Of a stretch of DNA of 64,000 nucleotides, positions 13,824 to 24,312 are shown piece after piece. Position numbers and translations under genes: made by a program. The stretch is taken from positions 184,465-248,464 of the forward strand of contig SSNP01000341.1 of assembly GCA_006937955.1 (NCBI GenBank). Reading direction: 5' to 3'. Position 1 is the first letter of the stretch. The number at the start of each line of letters is the position of its first letter. Source of the stretch: Pachypanchax playfairii (Eukaryota > Chordata > Actinopteri > Cyprinodontiformes > Aplocheilidae). Below the pieces are notes generated by a model. The model was not told the origin of the DNA, searched no databases, and saw only the letters and a list, made by a program, of their open reading frames with translations.

Positions 13824-13953
13824 TTGTTTTTTCTCTCTCTCTCTCTGAGTCATGCTTTACAATGCAGCATCATACAGTGCAGCATTATACACTTCAGCAT
13901 CATACAGTGCAGCGTCATACACTTCAGCATCATACAGTGCAGCATCATTTTTT
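13824..13953. repeat. Satellite stub (15-bp unit) beside the Tc1 break
   Basis: A CT-rich run (13,831-13,846) is followed by about six units of the same 15-bp satellite (GCAGCATCATACAGT) at 13,858-13,948. The same monomer lies on both sides of the Tc1 element. Confidence 0.9.
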
Positions 13954-14999
13954 TTAGCTAATCTGTCGGTGAGGCCACACGCTTTCTGTTCCGCTCCCAC
14001 TATTCCCGCCCCCCCTTTTCCCTGCTTTTTGTGTGTCTCCCACCTGCAAATTCCTCAAATAGGAAATTATGGCTCTGGTATTGTGGTCACTCGTGAAGGG
14101 GGAGCCACCATGCTCGGACTCGACCCTGTCGGTGGAGGACGGATATATTTGGATTACTGATTGTGGGAACCTGCTTATTGGAGCTGGCAGTCACCCAACG
14201 TATCGACAAATTCCGAAAAAATGGAAAGTATGTAACCTTATCTGGCAGCACTTGAACTAAGAAGCTCGGGGGGTCTGGGCCACATACTGATGTGGTTAGG
14301 ATCTCACTGGAAGGATGGGTGTCATCTTGGACAAGCTGCAGGTACGGTTCAGTGTGGAGGAGTGATTGATTGGCTGTTTTTCATTTGATTTGGTCTATTT
14401 TGGCTGATTTTCCACTGGAAGAAGTGTACCATAAGGACTGAAAGGACTGCTGAATTTTTGTAATTCTGTCTAAAACTCATCTTATCTTGTTTTGGCTGGG
14501 CCGAAGGTCAACACTTCAAACTCCCCTGAGGGAGAACAGACAGACTTTCCAAGGACAGAGTTTTCCTGACAAAAACATCTGAGAGCGTTGCTCAGCAACG
14601 GTGTTTGCATTCCTTGAAGTCTATTCAAATCAATACATCGCAGACATGCCCCCTTAATGACCTCACTGTGTGTGTGCATCATAAAGTGCAGCATCAGAAC
14701 ATGTTGTAGAGATTAAACATGAACCAACACTCACATGCTGCCATTCACAGTATGGGAGCATGTCAACATGTCTGCTGGCAGATAAATGCAGGTCTGCACT
14801 GCCACCTGCTGGTATACAAAGATTAAATATCCTCCAAAAGATCAACTGTATCACCCTGAAACACAGACTGAATGTGAAGTGGCGAATCCTGGAGCTTTTG
14901 ATTCTCCAGCTCTGCTGCAAATTCATAAAATTTGAGCATGTGGAAAAATCACCTCTGTCGGTGGTATTTCACGTGTAGATGTGGTTTAGGGTGAGTTTA
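13954..14999. other. Unrecognised DNA, with weak extra poc1 exon candidate
   Basis: No known element was recognised. On the minus strand 14,335-14,288 is flanked by CTGCAG and GTATGT and encodes 16 residues in phase 0 (LVQDDTHPSSEILTTS), so it could be a further poc1 linker exon; support is weak. At 14,676-14,697 GCATCATAAAGTGCAGCATCAG is again close to the 15-bp satellite and may be an ancestral seed of the array. Confidence 0.3.
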
Positions 15000-15000
15000 C

Positions 15001-18000
15001 CTTGTTGTGAGGAGACTGGTCCAACTCTATGATGTGGGGGTCAGAGGATTGTGTGTCTGCCACAGCTGGACTGATCTGTGAAGACAAGGAACTCATTCAA
15101 ACGGCTCACAGCGTTCTACAGACCAGTCAAGATGAACAACATGATGACTGAGAGCATCTTCTCCACACTTCAAAAGGAAAATGAAACTTTGAAATATAGT
15201 TACTATAACATAAATTAGTTAGTTAAGTTAAGCTAAGAGTTAGAAGGAGAGACCATATTTCTCTTGTTTTAGCATCACTTCATTGGCTCCCTGTAAAATC
15301 TAGAATAAAGTTTAAGGTTTTACTTTTGACGTATAAGGCCTTGAATGACCAAGCTCCATCTTATATTAAAGATCTTATTGTTTCATATACTCCTAACAGA
15401 GCACTTCTCTCTCAGACTGCAGGTCTGCTTGTAGTTCCTATAGGTTCTAAAAGTAGAACAGGAGGAAGAGCTTTCAGTGATCAGGCTCCTCTCCTGTGGA
15501 ACCAGCTTCCACTTTTTATCCGTGAGGCAGACACCTTGTGTAGTTTTAAGAATAGACTTAAAACTTTCCTTTTTACACAATCCTATAGTCAGGGTTAGCT
15601 TGGGTTCTCCTGGTCCATCCCTTTAGTTATGCTGCTATAGGTTTAGACTGCCGGAGGACATACTGACCACATTTTTTCACTCTGCTGTCTTTCTTTACTC
15701 TGGCTGCCTCTGAGGAGGGTGTATCTCACATAAACAAGGGATGAAATATTCCCACTAGAGTCATCAAATTGTTATTGCTTTGATTGTTACTGCTGCCATT
15801 AACTGTTTCTCTGTTTATCTTTCTATAGACATGACGACTGGCCAAAATACATCTGTGTTTGTCTGTGTCTCTTTCCTGTCAGCTCAGACCCCAGTCGGCT
15901 AAGGCAGAAGGCCGCCCATCCTGAGCCGGGTTCTGCTAGAGGTTTCTTCCTGTTAAAAGGGAGTCGTTCCTTTCCACTGTCGCCAATCATGCTGCTCAGG
16001 ATGGGGGATTGTGCTGAAATAACAATTCAGCCCAATCAGCTGGTTCCTTAGATAGAAAATGTTTTATTATTAATTGGTTGATTTTTCTGTGAAGTGCCTT
16101 GAAATGACTTTGTCATGAACTGGCGCTTTATAAATAAATAAACTTGAACTTGAAACTTGATAAATGAGTGAAGATGTGTGAAGCTTTTGAAGCTAATAAA
16201 TATGGTGGTGCTGAACTTGAAATACCTGAATGGATGTGGGTTGTGGTTGGTGGAGGTGGGGGGTCCTGGGATGGATGTCAGATAGGTGAGGTGGAGGGTC
16301 AGGGGTAGATCTCCGGCTGTGCTGATGTAGAACTTCCTGATGAGGTTTGCAGTCAAAGTTTGTTCTCCACAACAGTATCTACAGATAAAGACAGCGTGTT
16401 TGTTCAGATGTTTTCAGACTGCTGGCCTCCAGTAAAGATCAGCACTGTTAGGAAAACCATTGAAAAGTCTGATTAAATGCTGCGGGTCCGAGGTTCTTGT
16501 TATAAGGAACCAAATTTCAAACTGACGTGGTGCCTGGATGTTTTATATTACTGATCACTGACACCACACATGGATCTAGTCACATGACTATCAACAATCA
16601 TAAAGCAGGAACAGAGAAAGTACAGAAGGTCAGCTGAGACAGGAGTAATATGAAGGTGTTGATCAGCTAACTGATACATCAGCATCATCACCAAGTCTTT
16701 ACTTTTAGCACTTTATTTGAAATGTTTTAGTTTGTTATTGTGATTGTTATTAAACTCTCATTAGAAGCGGCTGTAAGGCGTCATGTGATCCCATCACTGC
16801 GCTGATGCAGACTTCACATGTAACATTTGTATTTGAGCAGATTCATTTCTCTTTATCTACAAACAGCATGAAACAAACTGATGATTCTTTGTTTGATCCA
16901 TTTATTTTATATTATTATGGTATGTAAAGGTTTCAGTGAATGTTTAAATCATTATTATGTTGAAGGAACCAACATTTACATGTTACAGTGTTAAAATGAA
17001 CAAACTACCAACCTGATAAATGATCATTATTACGTTCCAGTATTAAAACTAAACTGTAAGAAAATAAAAACCCATTTCAGACATTTTGACAGAGAACAAT
17101 ATAACAAGCGCAAAATATGTTTAGATAACTTTTAAGATCTTTTGTCATTTCATGAGAAATTAAATTCATGACTAAAAACAAATTCATAAATATCAGAAAC
17201 TGAACCTTCTTCTAGTTAAAACTGTATTTCAGGTGTCCACAGTGTTTATTCTGGTTTTTAAATGCACCTGTAAACACTGTACCTGGACACATAGTCCTCT
17301 CATTTGTCCCCAGGATGAGATTGAGGCTGTATTCACACCTGATAGTTCGGTGGACTCCGGTGGACTCGGTTCGATTGGGGACTAAAATTGATACATTGTT
17401 GCTGTTTTTAGTTGGTGCAGTTTGGATTCACACTGTACTTCATGAACCGTAGGAGCATGTAGGGCTGGGCGATATGGCTTAAAAATAAAATCTCAGATTT
17501 TTTACGATTTTCCCCTACTTATTAAGGAAAGCAACAAGTACAAACAACAGACAACTTTAAGTGACTGCTTCAGTGATTGTTCTCCACCGTACCTCTTTCC
17601 TGTTGTTTGCGGTGGATTTGGCTACAGTTAGCTGAGGCTTGTTGGTCACTGCGGCATGGGAACCAGGATCTGAACCAGGATCATACAGGACCTGAACCAG
17701 GATCTGAACCAGGATCTAAACCAGGATCAAAACCAGGATCATACAGAATCTGAACCAAGATCATAGAGGACCTGAACCACGATCTGAACCAGGATCATAC
17801 AGGATCTGAACCAGGATCCGAACCAGGATCACACAGAATCTGAACCAGGATCTAAACCAGGATCTAAACCAGGATCATACAGGATCTGAACCAGGATCTA
17901 AACCAGGATCATACAGGATCTAAACGAGGATCATACAGGATCTAAACCAGGATCTAAACGAGGATCATACAGGATCTGAACCAGGATCACATAGAATCTG

Positions 18001-21000
18001 AACCAGGATCATACAGGATCTGAACCAGGATCTAAACCAGGATCATACAGAATCCAAACCAGGATCTAAACCAGGATCATACAGGATCTGAACCAGGATC
18101 TAAACCAGGATCATACAGGATCTAAACCAGGATCATACAGGATCTGAACCAGGATCTAAACCAGGATCATACAGGATCTGAACCAGGATCTAAACCAGGA
18201 TCATACAGGATCTAAACCAGGATCATACAGGATCTGAACCAGGATCTGAACCAGGATCATATAGGATCTGAACCAGGATCTAAACCAGGATCATACAGGA
18301 TCTGAACAAGGACCTAAACCACGATCATACAGGATCTGAACCAGGATCATACAGGATCTGAACAAGGATCTAAACCAGGATCTGAACCAGGATCTAAACC
18401 AGGATCACACAGGGTCTAAACCCTAATGGGACATCATGTCTTGCTCCACATGGGACATCATGTCTCACTCCATCCACCACAGACTGTCCAGGAGTTGGTG
18501 GATTCTTTAGTCCAGGTCTAGGTCCCTCAGGAGACCATCCACCACCTCATCAGGAGCTGTCCAGGTGTTGTAGGGAGGTCATACAGGTACGTGGAGGCCA
18601 CGCCCACTACTGAACCCCCTTTTGATTTGTTTTAAGGACGTTACATCAAAGTTGGATCAGTCTGTCGTGTGTTTGAGTGTGACTCCATATCCAGACCTCC
18701 ATGGATCAATACATCTGATTTCTATTGATAATGTTTGTGTGATTTTGTTGTCAGAACATTCAACAATATAAATAACAAAATATTTAATAGGAATATTTCA
18801 TTCATTCAGATCTACGATGTCGGATCATTGTGTTTGCTTTTATAAGCAGTTTAATTTCTCATATTCTTAAAAATAAACTATTTTCACAATTTACTTGAAA
18901 TTTATTTTACTTTAAACTGACGTGGGATATAAATGTTATTTTATTACTTCATATCAATTAGTTTTACAACTGTGTCCTGTTGATACTTTCTACATAAACC
19001 AGGAGGTTCAGATTTACAGTAATAAAGTCTCAAATATGCAGATTTATGAAATATTGCTTCAGAATTTCAAGGACTCAAGGATTTCAGGAGAAGAGACGAT
19101 GTGAACAGAACCAGTTCTGATGCTGTTTGAGCTGAAATTGGTTCTTTCAAGTTCTGCTGATCAAACATAGTCAGTCTCAGTGTCATGGTTCATGACTCGT
19201 CCTCCTGACATCAGCTGGTTTGACAGAAAGATCCTGATGACCTGCAGCTGCAGCTCATTTCAAACTCCAACCCACATCTGCTTTATTTTCTTTCATCTCT
19301 CCTTCACTCTGCTGCGTTCTCTCAGGATTGTTTTCTTCTTCAGTGTTTTGGGTTTTTATTTGGACTTGCTCTGCAGGCTCCAGTAACCCACTGAGATGAT
19401 GTATTAAAGTCCTGAAGTAGTACCAGCTGGGCAGTTAGTTGTGGAATTTGGAGCTGCCCAACAGCAGAGAAACCACATCTGCTGATCTGCTGCTTCTTAT
19501 TTCCATCCCAAATGTTTAGGCAAAAAGTGCATAAAAAAGACAACAGTCTGGAACCTACTAATAAACATAGAGGAAAGTAGTGAACAGGTAACACCAACCT
19601 GACTATCAGCTCCACCTGAGGCAAAAAGATCTCCTGCCCTTGAAAAGACCACGCTGATCACAGCTCCCTAAAACACACAGAAAACACACTATCAAAGACT
19701 GCAACCGAGGGGCAGCCGACTCGGAGTCAACATACAGCCAATGGGCAGCTGATGTGTCTTGCCCAAGGACACAACGGCCAGGCGATCTCTTTCTCTGGGC
19801 AGAGCAGGGATTCGAACCAGTGACCTTCCGGTTACCAAATGACCCGCTCTACCGCCTGAGCCACAGCCGCCCCTATGAGTGTCAAAATCAATAATAATGG
19901 ATTGATAATTGTATCGAGCCGTAGTTCTGTTGACCTGGTTTCCTGGTTTTATCTTAGTTTTAAGGAAGTGTTCAGGGTCACTCAGGAGAAAACAGCTTGT
20001 GAAATGGAAGCCTACATGGTGGATTCAAGGACCCCAACTTAATCAAGGTCTTTCAGGGTCTGCAGGAAGTCTGGAGGAACAAGTTACTGACAATTTGTGT
20101 GGTCAGGGTGCATTCAGAAACAGTTTGCAGTTTTTGGGTCGCGCAGCCGACGAACAGCCAACACGCAGTCCACGTGCAACCGACAGACAGCCAACACGCA
20201 GTCGATGTGCAGCCGACGCGCAGCCAGCCTGCAGCCGACGAACAGCCAACACGCAGTCCACGTGCAACCGACAGACAGCCAACACGCAGTCGATGTGCAG
20301 CCGACGCGCAGCCAGCCTGCAGCCGACGGAGAGCCAACACGCAGTACACGTGCAGTTGACGTGCAACCGACGGACAGCCAACCCGCAGTCGACTGACAGC
20401 CAACACGCAGTCCACGTGCAGCCAATGCGTAGCCGACGGACAGCCAACACACAGTCCATGTGCAGCCAATGCGAAGCCGACGGACAGCCAAACCGCAGTC
20501 GACTCACAGCTGACGCGCAGCCGGCCTGCAGCCAACACGCAGCCGATGGACAACCAACACGCAGTCCACGTGCAGCCGACGCGCAGCCGACGGACAGCCA
20601 ACCCGCAGTCGACTGACAGCCAAAACACAGTCCATGTGCAGCCGACGCGCAGCCGACGGACAGCCAACCCGCAGTCGACTGACAGCCAACACGCAGTCCA
20701 CGTGCAGCCGATGCGTAGCCGACGGACAGCCAACACACAGTCCATGTGCAGCCGATGCGTAGCCGACGGACAGCCAACCTGCAGTCGACTGACAGCCAAC
20801 ACGCAGTCCACGTGCAGCCGATGCGTAGCCGACGGACAGCCAACACACAGTCCATGTGCAGCCGATGCTTAGCCGACCGACAGCCAACCCGCAGTCGACT
20901 GACAGCCAACACACAGTCCATGTGCAGCCGGACGGTCAACACGCAGTCGACGTGCAGCTGACGCGCAGCCGACGGACAGCCAACCTGCAGTCGACTGACA

Positions 21001-23564
21001 GCCAACACGCAGTCCACGTGCAGCCGATGCGTAGCCGACGGACAGCCAACACACAGTCCATGTGCAGCCGATGCGTAGTCGACGGACAGCCAACCCGCAG
21101 TCGACTGACAGCCGACGCGCAGCCGGCCTGCAGCCAACGCGCAGCCGATGGACAACCAACACGCAGTCCACGTGCAGTCCACGTGCAGTCCACATGCAGC
21201 CGACGGACAGCCAACCCGCAGTCGACTGACAGCCAACAAGCAGTCCATGTGCAGCCGACGCGCAGCCGGCCTGCAGCCGACACGCAGCCGACGGACAGCC
21301 AACACGCAGTCGACGTGCAGCTGACATGCAGCTGACGCGCAGCCGACGGACAGCCGACGTGCAGCCGACGGACAGCCAACCAGCAGTCGACGTGCAGCCG
21401 ACGGACAGCCGACGCGTAGTCAACGTGCAGCTGATGCGCAGCCGATATGAAATGATGCCCGGGAGAGTTAGTGTGAGTGTGTCACCTTGTGTCCATGGAG
21501 TGTGTAGATCAGGCGTCCCTCCAACAGCTCCATAATCTTGATGGTGCTATCGTTGGAGCCACTGATCAAGTAGTTGTTGGACGGATGAAAAGAAAAACTA
21601 TTGATTCCTTTACTGTGAACTGAAAGTGTAGAAAACATCATCAATGACAAGCTGATGATCAAATACTGAATATTACCAGAAGTATTTGGACCCCCAGGGT
21701 GGTACCCGGGAGGAAGGGGGGGTAGATCAGGACATGTTCTAACTGGAAACATCAACTCAGGACTATCTCTGACTATCTGACTCACAAGACCTTGATAATG
21801 CTGAATGAGCTTGTTGGTCCGCAGGTCCCAGATCTTCAGGGAGCTGTCTGCTGCAGACGCCGCCACGCAGGTGCCGCTCGAGTTAAAATCCACAAAAGTA
21901 GCACAGCTGGGAAAATATGAGACTTTATAAGAAAGGTGAATCTCCAGTCAGTCTGCTGATGACAGCAGCAAACATCTAATCAAGCTGTTTTCTTTAGAGA
22001 AAATGACCTTCCACATCCAGAAAAACAGTTGATGCACTGTTTCATTGTCGTGTCCCAGAGTCGGACGGACTGGTCATCCCCACAGGAAGCTATGAGCCTT
22101 CCATCTGGTGAAAACCTGATCACAACAAGGTCTGAAACGTCGAGCACAAACAATGACATGACAGGAAGTGAGTGAAGATGGCGTGCAGTTGCGTACCTGG
22201 CACAGCGCACCCAGTTGGTGTGCTGGTTGAGGGAGTAGATGAAGCACTGCCGGTGAACGCTCCACACTTTAACAGACCTGTCATCAGACGCCGTCACCAG
22301 TCTGTGGCCATCGTGGGAGAACGCAACAGTACGTACAGCCGCCGTGTGGGCTTTAAACACCGTGGACTCTCCTTTCCTACCACACAAATATTCTGGACTG
22401 ATAATTTGATCTGAAGCTACATTAGCCCAAACGTCTGAGTGGACCTGCGTTAGAGCTCCGTGTTAACAGGCTGATTGATACTCACATGGAAGGCGTCCAC
22501 AACCGAACGGTTCTGTCTTTGGATGATGAAGCCAGCAGAGTGCCGCATGTGGAGAACTGTAGTCCTGTGACTGTGTCTTGGTGTCCAACTAAACGAAAGG
22601 CCCTTGTCCTCGGAGCCAGTTTCCATATCAGAAGTGTCTTATCTTCTGATCCCGTAGCTAGAAGGACATGAAGGTACATTCTGTCAACAATTCACACAGA
22701 AAGAGCCTCAAACATATTAAATATATCTCTTGGTGTTTTTTAATGACTTTAGATTTTAAATGACCTCAAGAAAATGTGTTGGAGAGAGAAATAAAGATGG
22801 AGCAAGTGTCTCCCTTTGACTGGATCTGCACTCTGGATGAGAGGCTGAATGTCTCTCCTACTTCCTGCTCGTAGTCCCAGTGTTTCCTGATCAGGACAGC
22901 TGTCTGCTCCATGTCTGAGTTCACAGGACGGCGTCAGAGAGATGTGACACGCTTTAACGTGCCATTTTAATTTGTGTTTTTATCTTGATTATGTTTTATC
23001 ACTTTATTGATGCTATTGTTTTATGTTTTTGGTAACCTTGTGTGCTCTGATATTAAATGCATTATTATTAGTGATGTAATTACCCAGCTGTTTGCAGTCT
23101 GGACTGAAGTCTGCACATGTGACACAAGCTCGATGTCCTTTAAAATGTCTTTCCAGGGTGGGGTCCTCCTGTAAGGACAAGGAACAGAGAAGGAAAACGA
23201 CACTGGTTTTCGGCACTGACAAATACGTCCAGGTGTTTTGGGAACCTGAAGGATCCCTGCAGCAGGTGTTTACTGGATCATATTGCAGGTCAGTAGGAAG
23301 AAATTCGTTAACTTTCAGGTCCAACCTGAACTGTGCTGTTCTGGTTTGGCTGCTGGATATCAGAAGAACTGAGAACTACCCTTGGTTCTACAACTAAGTA
23401 GAACATCATGACAGACATTAGAGATGGAACTACCGAGTTAGAGACAGTTAGCAAGTCACAACAGCGCTGTCATCACTCCAGGTAATCCTCTTACACCTGT
23501 AGAAACCTTCAATCTCTCTAAATCAACATATGACAATAAAAGTACCTACCAGAACAGACGCCAT
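15001..23564 (-). CDS. poc1b: POC1 centriolar WD40 protein, 3' end not found
   Basis: Exons on the minus strand: 23564-23550 (MASVL), 23168-23084, 22657-22486, 22376-22197, 22115-22008, 21906-21791, 21619-21486, 19667-19599, 16378-16226 and 15075-15001. All borders are AG/GT and phase is kept, giving 369 codons. The product is a seven-bladed WD40 propeller: EDPTLERHFKGHR opens blade 1, KGESTVFKAHT and HTNWVRCARFSPDGRL are POC1 hallmarks, and ILLWRTNFD closes blade 7. A proline-rich linker follows. The C-terminal coiled coil known in POC1A and POC1B is missing from the model, so the last exon or exons lie further left or were missed. POC1 stabilises centriole and basal-body microtubules. Some residues look closer to POC1A, but linkage with cep41, cpa and tes (one chromosome in chicken with POC1B) favours poc1b. 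Confidence 0.85.
15218..16160 (+). mobile_element. 5'-truncated LINE, Rex1-like 3' end
   Basis: The frame through 15,250-15,598 encodes LASLHWLPVKSRIKFK, TYKALNDQAPSYI, GGRAFSDQAPLLWNQLP and FKNRLKTFLF, the conserved C-terminal tail of CR1/L2/Rex1-type reverse transcriptases. It is followed by a 3' UTR with GGTTTCTTCCTGTTAAAAGG and CTTTATAAATAAATAAACTTG, wording typical of Rex1-type fish LINEs. Only this 3' portion is present, as expected from incomplete reverse transcription. It lies in poc1 intron 9, antisense to the gene. Confidence 0.8.
16379..17659. other. poc1 intron 8, first part
   Basis: AT-rich intronic DNA. Around 17,325-17,440 and 17,461-17,523 (AGGGCTGGGCGATATGG) the text resembles dispersed fish DNA-transposon ends, the latter of hAT type, but no matching partner end was found. 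Confidence 0.4.
17660..18425. repeat. 12-bp minisatellite (AACCAGGATCTG)
   Basis: Roughly 63 copies of AACCAGGATCTG, alternating with CATACAGGATCT variants, so that a 24- or 36-bp order is often seen. It lies in poc1 intron 8. Confidence 0.93.
18426..19598. other. poc1 intron 8, remainder
   Basis: No gene or recognisable element. AT-rich with short chance open frames only. Confidence 0.4.
19697..19875 (-). mobile_element. tRNA-derived SINE
   Basis: Read on the minus strand it starts GGGGCGGCTGTGGCTCAGG with an RNA polymerase III A box (TGGCTCAGGCGG, plus 19,852-19,863) and a perfect B box (GGTTCGAATCC, plus 19,809-19,819). A tRNA-unrelated body follows (TGTCCTTGGGCAAGACAC). It lies in poc1 intron 7 in the same orientation as the gene. 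Confidence 0.88.
20138..21449. repeat. 11-bp minisatellite in poc1 intron 7
   Basis: About 119 copies of an 11-bp unit of the form NNNNCAGYCRA (for example CGTGCAGCCGA, CGGACAGCCAA, CACGCAGTCCA). Sets of four or more units recur as larger blocks. The array is GC-rich and CpG-rich, unlike its surroundings. Open frames of up to 400 codons on both strands arise because the unit seldom spells a stop; the peptides repeat every 11 residues. It sits between the poc1 exons that end blade 6 and start blade 7. Confidence 0.95.
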
Positions 23565-24312
23565 GTCACTCGTTTATAAAACAAAGCCAGCTCAACTCAA
23601 CTCAGTGACTCTGTGGGGCTGAAATTCGAACGAAACCGCTGCTCTGCACGTCCATGTTGCGCTCAGCGATCAGACCTGACTCATCGATCAGCAATCAGAC
23701 CTGATACATCAATCTGCAATCAGATCTAACTAATCGAACTCAGATAAGTTGTTTTCAGAACAAACAAAAGATTTAAAGTTTGAATAATTATAATAAATAT
23801 AAATAAATGCAATTGTAGATTATTTTAATTTGCTGATACAAAAAGTATGCTGCAGTCAGGAGTCCTCTAAAACGTTTGAATGTAAGTTTTTAGCTGGAAT
23901 ATTTAAAACATACGAATGAAGTTCACAATAATCAGTTTAATGTGCCATAACAGACTTTCATATCTTGATTGTTTTAAACATTTTATTTTGTTAGTTTGAT
24001 ATTGATATGTGTCAGGTGACAGCTTGTATTTACCAGAAGCAACATCATTATTTATTCCTGGTAAATTACTGGCATGATGTTTGAAATAAAGCTGTCACTG
24101 CGTGTAATAATAACCTGAAGTTCATGTTATCAGTAAAGTAAAATTGGACACAAACGCCCCACGAGGAAGGCGGAGCGTCTGCCGCTGCTAAGCAACTGCA
24201 GCGAAGCAGCGTGGGAGTATAAAACTTTCTGATTGGTCAGAAGAAACACACTGGCAAATCAGGAAAGGTTTTACTGAGTGCGCGAGGCAATGTTTTGTAT
24301 TGCGGTTTGAAC
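23565..24312. promoter_or_regulatory. Putative divergent promoter of poc1 and cep41
   Basis: The two start codons face away from each other across 748 bp. Close to cep41 the sequence is CpG-richer, with an inverted CCAAT box (ATTGG, 24,232-24,236), a TATAAAA (24,218-24,224) and, at 24,184-24,196, an imperfect inverted repeat that reads GTTGCTTAGCAGC on the minus strand. The last resembles the RFX-factor X-box used by many cilium genes, with one good half-site. The motifs are seen; shared regulation is inferred. Confidence 0.5.

Noticed and set aside
14663..14926. Possible last poc1 exon
   Set aside because: The acceptor-like TTTGCAG is there, but the phase-0 reading has no coiled-coil character.
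20053..21423. Open frames of 100-400 codons in the 11-bp array
   Set aside because: All frames spell 11-residue repeats and the array is intronic in poc1.
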